Assembly (NCBI GenBank): GCA_027492875.1
Contig: JAPUDV010000055.1
Location: 1 to 64,000 of the forward strand
Source: Candidatus Competibacteraceae bacterium
GTDB lineage: Bacteria > Pseudomonadota > Gammaproteobacteria > Competibacterales > Competibacteraceae
Reading direction: 5' to 3'
DNA: 64,000 bases
The notes beneath the pieces are model-generated. The model was not told where the DNA came from. It was given only the letters and a program-made list of their open reading frames with translations, and made no database searches. Position 1 is the stretch's first letter, and every line of letters begins with the position of its first letter. A program made the position numbers and the translations under genes. Of the stretch, positions 12,098 to 20,464 are shown piece after piece.

Positions 12098-12847
12098 ATG
12101 GAACACCCTGAAACGACTCATTTCGGCTACCAGAAAGTGGCCGCCGCCGAAAAGGCCCGCAAGGTGGCGGGCGTGTTCGATTCCGTCGCCGGCAAGTACG
12201 ATCTGATGAACGATCTGATGTCTCTCGGCGTGCATCGCCTGTGGAAGCGGTTCGCGGTGAGCGTCAGCGGCGTGCGGCCGGGCGAGCGAGTGCTGGATCT
12301 GGCGGGCGGCACCGGTGATTTAACCGGTAGGCTGCTGCCGCTGGTGGGGCCGAAAGGGCTGGTGGTGCTGTCCGACATCAACGCCCGCATGTTGGGCGAA
12401 GGCCGCAAGCGGCTGATCGATGAGGGCGTGGTCGGCAATATCACCTACGCCCAGATCGACGCGGAACAACTGCCGTTTCCCGATCATACCTTCGATTGCA
12501 TCACCATCGGTTTCGGGCTGCGCAACGTGACCCGCAAGGAGCGGGCGCTGGCGGATATGTATCGGGTGCTCAGGCCGGGGGGGCGAGCGGTCATCCTGGA
12601 GTTTTCCCACCCCGTCGCGCCGGGCATGAAGCCAGCCTACGATCTGTATTCCTTCGCGGTGCTGCCCGTTCTGGGCCAGTGGGTGGCAGGCGATGCCGCC
12701 AGCTACCGTTATCTGGCCGAATCCATCCGCGTGCATCCGGATCAGGAAACCCTGCTACGGTCGATGGAAGCGGCGGGTTTCGAGCGCTGCCAGTACTTCA
12801 ACTTGACCGGCGGCATTGTTGCGGTACATCGCGGCTACAAGTTTTGA
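12098..12847 (+). CDS. ubiE: Ubiquinone/menaquinone biosynthesis C-methyltransferase
   Basis: UbiE transfers a methyl group from SAM to the quinone ring in ubiquinone (and, where present, menaquinone) synthesis. The 249-residue protein has [26 protein letters not shown], the SAM site [12 protein letters not shown] near residue 66, DAEQLPFPD near 125, [11 protein letters not shown] near 138 and a C-terminal [12 protein letters not shown]. All are diagnostic. It leads a ubiE-ubiJ-ubiB group of quinone genes. Confidence 0.97.
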   Translation: MEHPETTHFGYQKVAAAEKARKVAGVFDSVAGKYDLMNDLMSLGVHRLWKRFAVSVSGVRPGERVLDLAGGTGDLTGRLLPLVGPKGLVVLSDINARMLGEGRKRLIDEGVVGNITYAQIDAEQLPFPDHTFDCITIGFGLRNVTRKERALADMYRVLRPGGRAVILEFSHPVAPGMKPAYDLYSFAVLPVLGQWVAGDAASYRYLAESIRVHPDQETLLRSMEAAGFERCQYFNLTGGIVAVHRGYKF

Positions 12848-12896
12848 TCCCTCCTCATCCCTTCTCCCACTACTCCATCTTATCCAGGAGCCTCGC

Positions 12897-13508
12897 GTGA
12901 CGCCCGCTGTGATCGCCGCCAGTTTGGAGACCGCGCTCAACCTGGTTCTACGTCTGGACCCCGGGATGCTCCCCCATTTGGGTACGCTGAGCGGCCATGT
13001 GATCGCGATCGAGCCGAGTGGCATGGCGATGACCTTTTATCTGTTGCCCGAGTCTGGCGGGATTCAGGTGACGGATCGCTGCGAGGTCGAACCCAGCGTG
13101 CGGATTCGCGCGACGCCTGCGGCGTTGTTCCGGCGATGGGGTGGGCGACGTGCGGGCGGTGACGAGATCACCATCGAAGGTGATGCCGGAGTGGGGAGGG
13201 AGTTCCAGGCCATACTGGCGCGGTTGGACATCGACTGGGAAGAGCAAGCGTCGCGGGCCGTCGGGGATGTGGTCGCCCGCCAACTCGGTGGCCTGTGGCG
13301 CGGCTGGCGCGGCTGGCGCCAGCGAACTAGCGATGTCTTGCTACGCGATGGTGGCGAGTACTTGCAACAGGAATTGCGGTTGTTGCCGCCACGCCAGGTG
13401 ATCGAGCAGTTTTTGAACGCCGTGGACCTCCTGCGCGAAGACGCCGACCGGCTGGCCGCGCGGGTCGAACGTCTGCGTCGGCGGTCGGTGACTGGCGAAC
13501 CGGCTTAG
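12897..13508 (+). CDS. ubiJ: Ubiquinone biosynthesis accessory factor UbiJ (SCP2 domain)
   Basis: This 203-residue protein occupies the conserved slot between ubiE and ubiB and has the UbiJ layout. An N-terminal SCP2-like lipid-binding domain covers about residues 15-110, with VTDRCEVEPSVRIRATPAAL. A C-terminal helical part runs to LREDADRLAARVERL. In E. coli UbiJ with UbiK helps organise the soluble Ubi complex around the hydrophobic intermediates. I chose the GTG at 12897 because AGGAG precedes it by six bases; an upstream in-frame ATG overlaps ubiE. Confidence 0.88.
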   Translation: MTPAVIAASLETALNLVLRLDPGMLPHLGTLSGHVIAIEPSGMAMTFYLLPESGGIQVTDRCEVEPSVRIRATPAALFRRWGGRRAGGDEITIEGDAGVGREFQAILARLDIDWEEQASRAVGDVVARQLGGLWRGWRGWRQRTSDVLLRDGGEYLQQELRLLPPRQVIEQFLNAVDLLREDADRLAARVERLRRRSVTGEPA

Positions 13509-13524
13509 GGCTCCTCTCTATACA

Positions 13525-15213
13525 ATGCGCGAACTTCGTATGTTCGGTCCCGCCCAACTGCTGCGCTTGCTGCATATCAATCGGGTGTTGGTGCGCCACG
13601 GTCTGGACGACATCGTGCTGGCGACCCATCTGTTTCGGCCCGTCGGCTTTCTGCGGCACCTGTTGCCGTGGAACTGGGTACCTCGCCAGCAACTGGATCT
13701 GCCGCGCGGCGCCCGCATCCGCCTGACGTTAGAAGATTTGGGGCCGATCTTTGTCAAGTTCGGACAGATGCTGTCCACTCGTCGCGACCTGCTGCCGGAC
13801 GACATCGCTCTGGAATTGGCCAAGCTGCAAGACCGGGTGCCACCCTTTCCCGGCGAGCAGGCGCGGGCCATCGTCGAGAAAGCCTATGGCCAGCCGCTGG
13901 AGGCGTTTTTCGAAGAATTCAGTTTTCAACCGCTGGCTTCCGCCTCGATCGCCCAAGTGCATACCGCCCGTTTGCACAGCGGTCGGCAGGTGGTGGTTAA
14001 AGTGGTGCGGCCCGGCATCGAAAAGACCATCCGTCGCGATGTGGAGCTGCTGTACATCATCGCCGGTCTGGCACAGCGCTACTGGCGAGAGGGTCGCCGC
14101 TTGCGGCCGGTCGAAGTCGTGACCGAGTATGAAAAGACCATTTTCGATGAGTTGGATCTGGTCCGCGAGGCCGCCAACGCCAGCCAACTGCGGCGCAATT
14201 TCCAAAATTCACCGATCCTGTACGTGCCCGAGGTGTTCTGGCCGGAAACCCGCCGCGAGGTGCTGGTGATGGAGCGGATCCACGGTATCCCCGTGGGGGA
14301 TATTGCCGAGTTGCGGCGGCGTGGGGTGGACTTGAAGAAGCTGTCGGAACGGGGGGTGGAAGTCTTCTTTACCCAGGTGTTCCGCGACAGTTTCTTTCAC
14401 GCCGACATGCATCCCGGCAATATCTTCGTCAACGCCGAACACCCGGATAACCCCAGCTACATCGCCGTGGACTTCGGTATCATCGGCACGTTGAGCCCCA
14501 CCGACCAGCATTATCTGGCGGAAAATTTTCTGGCGTTCTTCCACCGCGACTATCGGCGGGTGGCGGAACTGCATATCGAGTCCGGCTGGGTGCCGGCGGA
14601 AACCCGGATAGACGAATTTGAGTCGGCCATCCGCACCGTGTCGGAACCGATCTTTGATCGCCCGCTCAAGGATATTTCCTTCGGCGTTTTTCTGTTGACG
14701 TTGTTCCAGACCGCCCGCCGCTTCAACATGGAGGTGCAGCCGCAGCTCATGCTGCTGCAAAAGACTCTGCTCAATATTGAGGGCTTGGGGCGGCAACTCG
14801 ATCCCGAACTGGATCTGTGGAAGACCGCCAAACCGTTCCTGGAAAGCTGGATGCGCGACCGGGTCGGTCCGCGTTCCTTCATCAGGCGCATCAAAAATCA
14901 CATACCGCGCTGGATCGAGCAGACGCCGGATCTTCCAAACCTGGTGTATTACCTGCTCCAGCAGGCGAACGCCGGCGGGTTGACGGTGCAACTGAACAAA
15001 CAAGAAACGGAATATTTGCGCCGCGATCTGCGCCGCGCCAACCGGCGCAATTTTCATTCCGTGGTGGGCGCCGCGCTGATTGTCTGTGCTGCGGTGCTGC
15101 TGGGATTCAACGCTCAAAACAGCATCGATATTTGGCGGACACCGCTGCTGATCTGGTTGTTGGGTGGCGTCGGCGTCGGCTTGTTGCTCGGCGCTTGGCC
15201 GACGGATGCCTGA
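13525..15213 (+). CDS. ubiB: UbiB, ABC1/ADCK-family protein for ubiquinone biosynthesis
   Basis: UbiB is an atypical protein-kinase-like ATPase needed for ubiquinone synthesis, probably by making intermediates accessible at the membrane. The 562-residue protein has the ADCK KxGQ-type motif (FVKFGQMLSTRRDLLP), the Ala-rich nucleotide loop ASASIAQVHTA, VVVKVVRPGI, the HADMHPGN catalytic loop, and AVDFGIIG. Two hydrophobic segments near the C-terminus (about 510-560) anchor it. It lies 16 bases after ubiJ. Confidence 0.96.
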   Translation: MRELRMFGPAQLLRLLHINRVLVRHGLDDIVLATHLFRPVGFLRHLLPWNWVPRQQLDLPRGARIRLTLEDLGPIFVKFGQMLSTRRDLLPDDIALELAKLQDRVPPFPGEQARAIVEKAYGQPLEAFFEEFSFQPLASASIAQVHTARLHSGRQVVVKVVRPGIEKTIRRDVELLYIIAGLAQRYWREGRRLRPVEVVTEYEKTIFDELDLVREAANASQLRRNFQNSPILYVPEVFWPETRREVLVMERIHGIPVGDIAELRRRGVDLKKLSERGVEVFFTQVFRDSFFHADMHPGNIFVNAEHPDNPSYIAVDFGIIGTLSPTDQHYLAENFLAFFHRDYRRVAELHIESGWVPAETRIDEFESAIRTVSEPIFDRPLKDISFGVFLLTLFQTARRFNMEVQPQLMLLQKTLLNIEGLGRQLDPELDLWKTAKPFLESWMRDRVGPRSFIRRIKNHIPRWIEQTPDLPNLVYYLLQQANAGGLTVQLNKQETEYLRRDLRRANRRNFHSVVGAALIVCAAVLLGFNAQNSIDIWRTPLLIWLLGGVGVGLLLGAWPTDA

Positions 15214-15219
15214 AGACCT

Positions 15220-15765
15220 TCAGGAGCGTTGCAACGCGGCTTCGACCGTGTCGCGCTGGCCGCGCCCGCACAAAATTTCAATCAGGGTCAGGGCGAAGTC
15301 CATGGCGGTGCCGGGACCGCGCGAGGTGATGAAGGTGCCGTCGCGCACCACGGCCGCGCTGCTTGTCTTGATGCTGGGCTGGTCATCGAGAATGCCCGGA
15401 TAGGCGGTGGCTTCGCGATTATCCAGCAGACCCGCGCCAGCCAGCACCTGCGGCGCGGCGCAAATGGCGGCGACGTAGCGGCCTTGTTCGGCCATCCGTC
15501 GCAGCAGCGCCGCGATCCGCCGGTCGGCTTCCAGCCGCTGTGCGCCGCCCAGACCGCCGGGCAGCACTACCATGTCGAAATCCCGATCCAGAACCTCGGC
15601 TAGCGTGGTTTCGGGCAGCAGCATGACCCCGCGCGAAGCAGTCACCGTTCCAGCTTCCAGCCCGGCGACCACCACGGTGACGTTGGCGCGGCGCAGCAGG
15701 TCGATGATGGTGACGGCTTCCAGTTCTTCACAACCTTGGGCGAGCGGGACGAGCACGGTGACCAT
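15220..15765 (-). CDS. DJ-1/ThiJ/PfpI superfamily protein (YajL-like)
   Basis: The 181-residue protein shows the DJ-1 fold pattern: VTVLVPLAQGCEELEAVTI at the N-terminus, MVVLPGGLGGAQRL near residue 70, and the nucleophilic elbow AAICAAPQVLA with the conserved Cys. The Glu that pairs with this Cys lies in GCEELE. Family members act as deglycases, chaperones or redox sensors, and the exact role here is unknown. The ATG at 15765 gives the family N-terminus. It converges on ubiB with only six bases between stops. Confidence 0.88.
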   Translation of the reverse strand: MVTVLVPLAQGCEELEAVTIIDLLRRANVTVVVAGLEAGTVTASRGVMLLPETTLAEVLDRDFDMVVLPGGLGGAQRLEADRRIAALLRRMAEQGRYVAAICAAPQVLAGAGLLDNREATAYPGILDDQPSIKTSSAAVVRDGTFITSRGPGTAMDFALTLIEILCGRGQRDTVEAALQRS

Positions 15766-15814
15766 GGGCAAAGGTTTCTCCTGGGGATGCGGGTTCGGGA
15801 GCGACGGGCCAGAT

Positions 15815-17149
15815 TCAGCCATTGTTGCGATTTTTCAGCAAGGACATGCCCCTGAGCAGGTTTAGGGCTTCGTAGAGCGCGTAATCATTTTGGGTGGAAT
15901 CGGTTTCGCCGTCAGTGGCTTTGGAGCCAGCGTCGTCCGGCGGCGTACCGTCGGTCCGGCCGTTGCGGTCGTTGCTCAGGTGGCCCGACAAATCGGATTC
16001 CTTGATGAAATTGGTGTCGGCATCGGCGGCGATCTTCAGCGACTTGAGCTTGATATCGGGCTCGATGCCCTCGGCCTGAATGGAGCGGCCGTTCGGGGTG
16101 TAGTAGCGCGCCGTGGTCAGTTTGACCGCCGTGCCGTTGCCCAGGGGCAGAATGGTTTGCACCGAGCCCTTGCCGAAGGTGCGTTCGCCCAGAATCAGCG
16201 CGCGGCGGTGATCCTGTAGCGCGCCCGCGACGATTTCCGAGGCCGATGCGGAGCCGCCGTTGACCAGCACCACCAGCGGCGCGCCTTTTAGCCAATCACC
16301 CGGCGTGGCCTTGAAGCTTTGGTCGGAGCCGTTGCCGCGCCCCTTGGTCTGGACAATGATGCCGTCCTCAAGAAAACCGTCCGCCACGTCCACCGCGCCG
16401 TTCAGTACCCCGCCCGGGTTGTTGCGCAGGTCCAGCACCAGGCCCCGCAGCGGGTTTTTGTTCTGTTGTTCCAGTTCCTGCAGCGCCTGTTCCAGATTCT
16501 GCGCGGTCTTGGATTGGAACTGCGTGATCCGCAGATAGCCGAAACCTGGCTCCAGCAGGCGGCTTTTGACGCTTCTGACCTGAATGACTTCCCGGACCAG
16601 CTTGACCTTGAACGGTTTTTGCGAACCTTCCCGGACGATGGTCAGGATGATCGGGGTATTGGGCTTGCCACGCATCCGCTGGATCGCATCGGACAACGGC
16701 ATGCCCTTGACCGAGGTGTCGTCCAGACGGATGATCAGATCGCCGGCGCGCAAGCCGGCCCGTTGTGCGGGCGTATCGTCGATCGGGGCGATGACCTTGA
16801 TAAAACCGTCCTCCTGCCCGACTTCGATGCCCAAGCCGCCGAATTCGCCGGATGTGCCGATCTGCAAATCCTGGAACGCTTCGGTGTCCAGGTAGGCGGA
16901 ATGGGGGTCGAGGTTGCTCAACATGCCGCGAATCGCGTTTTCCAGCAGATCCTTGTCCTTGACCGGCTCCACATAATCTTGCTTGACGGCGTCGAGCACG
17001 CCGGTGAAGGTGCGCAATTCATCCAGGGGCAGTTTGCTATTTTCAGTCGCCGTTTCCTTCTCCGCCCAGACGGCGTGTACCGTCGTCAGCGAAACGCCCG
17101 CCAAAAAGCTCAATGCCAGCGCCAGACCGTGTCGGGTTGCAGCACTCAT
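15815..17149 (-). CDS. C-terminal processing peptidase, S41 family (CtpA-like)
   Basis: This is an exported serine protease of the tail-specific/CtpA type. From the ATG at 17149 (TTGGAGTGAAA just upstream) the 444-residue protein has a signal peptide (residues 1-28), an N-terminal helical region, and a PDZ domain around 85-165 (GEFGGLGIEVG, AGLRAGDLI). The S41 catalytic core follows, with Ser in GGSASASEIVAGAL and Lys in GERTFGKGSVQ. The acidic C-terminal tail is probably flexible. Substrates in related bacteria include periplasmic lipoproteins and murein enzymes. It is downstream of gpmA, as often seen in this class. Confidence 0.92.
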   Translation of the reverse strand: MSAATRHGLALALSFLAGVSLTTVHAVWAEKETATENSKLPLDELRTFTGVLDAVKQDYVEPVKDKDLLENAIRGMLSNLDPHSAYLDTEAFQDLQIGTSGEFGGLGIEVGQEDGFIKVIAPIDDTPAQRAGLRAGDLIIRLDDTSVKGMPLSDAIQRMRGKPNTPIILTIVREGSQKPFKVKLVREVIQVRSVKSRLLEPGFGYLRITQFQSKTAQNLEQALQELEQQNKNPLRGLVLDLRNNPGGVLNGAVDVADGFLEDGIIVQTKGRGNGSDQSFKATPGDWLKGAPLVVLVNGGSASASEIVAGALQDHRRALILGERTFGKGSVQTILPLGNGTAVKLTTARYYTPNGRSIQAEGIEPDIKLKSLKIAADADTNFIKESDLSGHLSNDRNGRTDGTPPDDAGSKATDGETDSTQNDYALYEALNLLRGMSLLKNRNNG

Positions 17150-17352
17150 TTTCACTCCAAAATTCTTCATGCACTGGGAAAAGACCAATAAATTAATTCG
17201 ATGGCTGCCATGAGACAACCGAACAGGCCTAAATAATGCGGGGTTGGGCTGGAAAAATTTACCGGGGGGCTCAATGAGGGTGGATCAGACCACCCCGACA
17301 CCGACCGTCAAGGTCCGTGTCGAGAGTGATTGCAGCGAAGAGATGGCGAAGT

Positions 17353-18099
17353 TTACTTGGCCTTGCCCTGGTTGGCGACGGCGTCCATCAGTTTCTTGAG
17401 TTCCTCGGGGTCGGCGAGGTAGTAGCTCTTGGTGGGCCGCAGCTTGGCGTCGAGTTCGTAGACCAGCGGTACGCCGGTTGGAATATTGAGGGCGATGATC
17501 GCCTCGTCGGACATATCGTCGAGATACTTGACCAGTGCCCGCAAGCTGTTGCCATGAGCGGCAATCACCACGCGCTTGCCGGCGCGGATGGCGGGCACGA
17601 TGCTGTCATGCCAGTAGGGCAGCACGCGCTCGATGGTGGTCTTAAGGCTCTCGGTGGCCGGCAGCACGCGCGGATCGAGATCGGCGTAGCGCGGGTCGTT
17701 GGTGGGGAAACGCGGGTCGGCCGGGTCCAGCGCCGGAGGTGGGATGTCGAAGCTGCGCCGCCAGATTTTGACCTGTTCCTCGCCGTGCTGGATGGCGGTT
17801 TCCGCCTTGTTCAATCCGGTTAGGCCACCGTAGTGGCGTTCGTTGAGTCGCCAAGTCCGATGCACCGGGATCCACATCAGGTCCATTTCGTCCAGCACGG
17901 TCGATAGCGTGCGGATGGCGCGCTTGAGCACCGAGGTGAAGGCAACATCGAAGACGTAGCCTTCCTTTTTCAGGGCTTGCCCACCTTTCCGGGCTTCCTC
18001 GCGGCCCTTGTCGGACAGATCGACGTCATGCCAACCGGTGAAACGGTTTTCCTTGTTCCATTGGCTTTCACCATGGCGGATGAGCACGATTTTGTACAT
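17353..18099 (-). CDS. gpmA: 2,3-bisphosphoglycerate-dependent phosphoglycerate mutase
   Basis: The enzyme interconverts 3- and 2-phosphoglycerate in glycolysis and gluconeogenesis. The 248-residue protein starts [15 protein letters not shown], with the phosphorylated His in RHGE. It contains [30 protein letters not shown] and the second active-site His in [14 protein letters not shown]. The chosen start at 18099 matches the family; the open frame continues upstream to 18282 without similarity. The last residues (ANQGKAK) are typical of the longer bacterial enzymes. Confidence 0.96.
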   Translation of the reverse strand: MYKIVLIRHGESQWNKENRFTGWHDVDLSDKGREEARKGGQALKKEGYVFDVAFTSVLKRAIRTLSTVLDEMDLMWIPVHRTWRLNERHYGGLTGLNKAETAIQHGEEQVKIWRRSFDIPPPALDPADPRFPTNDPRYADLDPRVLPATESLKTTIERVLPYWHDSIVPAIRAGKRVVIAAHGNSLRALVKYLDDMSDEAIIALNIPTGVPLVYELDAKLRPTKSYYLADPEELKKLMDAVANQGKAK

Positions 18100-18320
18100 G
18101 AAAGAATGCCTCCTTGGTTCAGGGCGGTCGTGGTCGTCATCGGATGGGGTGTATCGGCCAGCGTTTGGAATGCGCCGGTCTCGGATGGCGGCGGCACCGT
18201 GGGTTAGCAGCGCGCCGATCCCTTGAAGCAATGTGCGAAATTTTCCTGGAGGATCATACGCCGGGCCGGTCGGTTTCGCCACCCGACGTTTGTGCCGCCA
18301 GCCGTGGAGTGGCTTCTCAA

Positions 18321-18342
18321 TATCGCTATATCAAGCTATGCT
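18321..18342. promoter_or_regulatory. Candidate operator upstream of the ArsR-type repressor
   Basis: An AT-rich stretch 40-60 bases before the repressor start contains GCTAT twice (18325 and 18335), one helical turn apart, embedded in TATCGCTATATCAAGCTATG. BigR/YgaV-type repressors bind AT-rich sites at their own promoter. This site is inferred from position and repeat only. Confidence 0.25.
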
Positions 18343-18379
18343 AATACACCGAATTCCCGGATAAGGCGTTGTCGGATTT

Positions 18380-18742
18380 ATGGTGCGTGATGGGTTTGCG
18401 GGTCTTGCGCGGGACGGCGGTGGCGTCGGCGGTTTGGCGCCGGAGTTGCTGATAACCCGCGACGAGGATATCGAGCGAGCCTCGCGTTCGCTCAAGGCGA
18501 TGTCGCATCCATTGCGACTTAAGATTCTTTGTACCTTGGGCGATCAGGAAGTCAGTGTCCAGGAAATCGTCGAGCGCGTGGGCACCTCTCAAAGCAATAT
18601 TTCCCAGCATTTGGCGATCCTGCGCGGCAAGGGCATCCTCACCTGCCGCAAGGATGCCAACCGGGTCTATTACCGGGTGGGAGACGCCCGCACCTTGCGC
18701 CTGATCGGCATGATGCGGGACGTTTTCTGTGCGCGGGCTTGA
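18380..18742 (+). CDS. ArsR/SmtB-family repressor with the Cys pair of sulfide sensors (BigR/YgaV/SqrR-like)
   Basis: This is a 120-residue winged-helix repressor. The core reads SLKAMSHPLRLKILCTLGD, the recognition helix is TSQSNISQHLAIL, and the wing is DANRVYYRV. Cys51 (LCTL) and Cys117 (FCAR) fall where BigR, YgaV and SqrR carry the two cysteines that form a disulfide or polysulfide bridge with sulfane sulfur. A third Cys is at 89. The downstream DUF2892 and rhodanese genes match the partners of such sensors. The inferred role is to derepress the sulfur-handling genes when sulfide or persulfide rises. The first 27 residues are not conserved, so a later start is possible. Confidence 0.85.
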   Translation: MVRDGFAGLARDGGGVGGLAPELLITRDEDIERASRSLKAMSHPLRLKILCTLGDQEVSVQEIVERVGTSQSNISQHLAILRGKGILTCRKDANRVYYRVGDARTLRLIGMMRDVFCARA

Positions 18743-18833
18743 ATCGCCGGAGCGGTTCGATGGTCTCCCGTTGTTACCGTCCGGCGAACCTAGCGTCACA
18801 ATAGTCTTCAGAGGTTATCAATTGAGGTCAAAC

Positions 18834-19064
18834 ATGAGTAGCGAACGGATTATTCGGATCATGGCCGGTTCCTTTATCCTGCTGTCGTTGTTGCTGGGGG
18901 CTTCGGCCAGCCCGCTCTATCACAGCAGCTACTGGCTCTGGTTCACCACCTTCGTCGGGTTTAACCTGTTCCAGAGCGGCTTCACCTGCTTCTGCCCGGC
19001 CGAGCAGATTCTGTGGAAGCTGGGTGTTAAAAAGGCTGGTGCTCCGGTCAGTTGTTCGAACTAA
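18834..19064 (+). CDS. DUF2892 (YgaP-like) small membrane protein
   Basis: This 76-residue protein has two hydrophobic helices (about 8-25 and 33-50) and the GFTCFCPAEQILWKLG tail typical of DUF2892. In E. coli this module is the C-terminal membrane part of YgaP, fused to a rhodanese domain; here it is a separate gene followed by a rhodanese. GAGG precedes the ATG at 18834. The cysteines FTCFCP face the same end as the downstream rhodanese would, suggesting sulfane-sulfur transfer across or at the membrane (inference). Confidence 0.85.
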   Translation: MSSERIIRIMAGSFILLSLLLGASASPLYHSSYWLWFTTFVGFNLFQSGFTCFCPAEQILWKLGVKKAGAPVSCSN

Positions 19065-19085
19065 CGGAACCTCGGGAAATCATTG

Positions 19086-19517
19086 ATGAGCGATTTCATC
19101 GAATTTTCCACACAGAACTGGCTGTTATTTTTGGCCCTGTTCGCCATCGCGGGGATGCTGATCGGTGGCGAGATCCTGCGCAAAATGCGCGGGGTCAACA
19201 GCCTCAGCGCCGCCGAAGCCCTGCGCCTGATTAACGATCAGGATGCCCTGATTTTGGATATCCGCGACAGTGGCGAGTACAAAGAGAGCCACATTCCGCA
19301 GGCGCGCCATATCCCGTTTGGCGCCCTGCGCGACAGGCTGAGCGAACTGACCAAGGCCAAGGACAAACCCATCATCGTTTATTGCCGCAACGGCGCCACC
19401 TCGCAGGCGGCTTGCGCGCAGCTCAAAAAGAATGGAATTGCCAACGTCCACAGCCTGAGCGGCGGGTTGTCGGCCTGGCTGGACGCCCACTTGCCGGTCA
19501 GTCGCAAAAAGCCCTGA
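19086..19517 (+). CDS. Membrane-anchored rhodanese (YibN-like sulfurtransferase)
   Basis: The 143-residue protein has one N-terminal membrane helix (residues 11-29) and a cytoplasmic rhodanese domain. Motifs are LILDIRDSGEYKESHIPQA, HIPFGALRD and the active-site loop VYCRNGATS with Cys100. In E. coli the homologue yibN also precedes grxC-secB-gpsA, so the position is conserved. Its sulfur role fits the repressor and DUF2892 genes just upstream. The ATG at 19086 follows an overlapping TTG that is a poorer choice. Its stop codon overlaps the grxC start (TGATG). Confidence 0.92.
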   Translation: MSDFIEFSTQNWLLFLALFAIAGMLIGGEILRKMRGVNSLSAAEALRLINDQDALILDIRDSGEYKESHIPQARHIPFGALRDRLSELTKAKDKPIIVYCRNGATSQAACAQLKKNGIANVHSLSGGLSAWLDAHLPVSRKKP

Positions 19518-19792
19518 TGCCCGTGCCAGACCCGGCGGCGGCGAACGTCGTGATATACGCCTCTGAGTATTGTCCATACTGCCGGCGCGCGCGGGCATTG
19601 CTGGACGGTAAGGGCGCGGCTTATGCCCTGTTGGATGTGAACCGCAACCCGCGGTTGTGGGAGGAGATCGCCAAACGCACCGGGCGTCACACCGTGCCGC
19701 AAATCTTCATCGGCGACCGGCATGTCGGTGGCTGCGACGATTTGTTCGAGTTGGAGCGGCTCGGTGAGTTGACTCCGTTGTTGCGCGGTTGA
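19517..19792 (+). CDS. grxC: Glutaredoxin 3
   Basis: This 91-residue thioredoxin-fold protein has the dithiol active site CPYC (Cys19, Cys22), the TVPQIFIGD cis-Pro loop and the GGCDDLFELE motif, all standard for GrxC. It reduces disulfides and mixed disulfides with glutathione. The start overlaps the rhodanese stop by one base, so the two are translationally coupled. It is the second gene of the conserved yibN-grxC-secB-gpsA order. Confidence 0.95.
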   Translation: MPVPDPAAANVVIYASEYCPYCRRARALLDGKGAAYALLDVNRNPRLWEEIAKRTGRHTVPQIFIGDRHVGGCDDLFELERLGELTPLLRG

Positions 19793-19975
19793 AGCCGGAC
19801 GCACGCATTGTCCGCCGGTTCGGGTGGCAAGCCGATGCTTCAGGGGATGCCTGGTGGATTGGCCGTCGCCGTTCGATCCGCGCGACGCGACCGGGTCCGA
19901 GTGGATTGTTGGGCTGTATGGCGCCGACCCTGTAGAATGACGGATATCATTCACCCACAAGACAAGGCATTGCGC

Positions 19976-20461
19976 ATGAGCGATCAGCAACAGGTTCCCC
20001 AGCATTTCGAAATTCAGAAGGTTTATCTGAAAGATGTATCGCTGGAGACCCCGAATTCTCCAATGATTTTCACCGAGCAATGGCAACCGCAAACCGAGGT
20101 GCGCCTGGAAACCGGCGCCAAGCCGCTGACCGAGGACTTGTTTGAAGTGTCGCTGACCGTGACCATCACCGCCAAGCTCGATGATCGCACCGCTTATCTG
20201 GTTGAGGTGCAGCAGGGTGGTTTGTTCACGCTGCGGGGTTTCGACGATGGACAAATGGGTCACATGCTGCATGCGTATTGCCCGAACCTTCTGTTCCCCT
20301 TCGCCCGCGAGGAGCTGGCCTCGTTGATCGGCAAGGGCGGGTTTCCGGCATTGCTGCTCAATCCGATCAATTTTGACAGCCTCTACCTGCAACGCTTGCA
20401 GCAGCAGCAGACCCAGGCCGCAGCCTCTTCTTCGCCTTCCGCCCCCCCGACCGCCTCCTGA
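19976..20461 (+). CDS. secB: Protein-export chaperone SecB
   Basis: SecB is the tetrameric chaperone that keeps precursors unfolded and hands them to SecA. From ATG 19976 the 161-residue protein reads FEIQKVYLKDVSLETPNSP, WQPQTEVRLETGAK, LVEVQQGGLFTLRGF and CPNLLFPFAREELASLIGKGGFPALLLNPINF, all SecB hallmarks. The frame is open further upstream, but earlier residues do not match the family. It ends four bases before gpsA. Confidence 0.96.
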   Translation: MSDQQQVPQHFEIQKVYLKDVSLETPNSPMIFTEQWQPQTEVRLETGAKPLTEDLFEVSLTVTITAKLDDRTAYLVEVQQGGLFTLRGFDDGQMGHMLHAYCPNLLFPFAREELASLIGKGGFPALLLNPINFDSLYLQRLQQQQTQAAASSSPSAPPTAS

Positions 20462-20464
20462 CCG

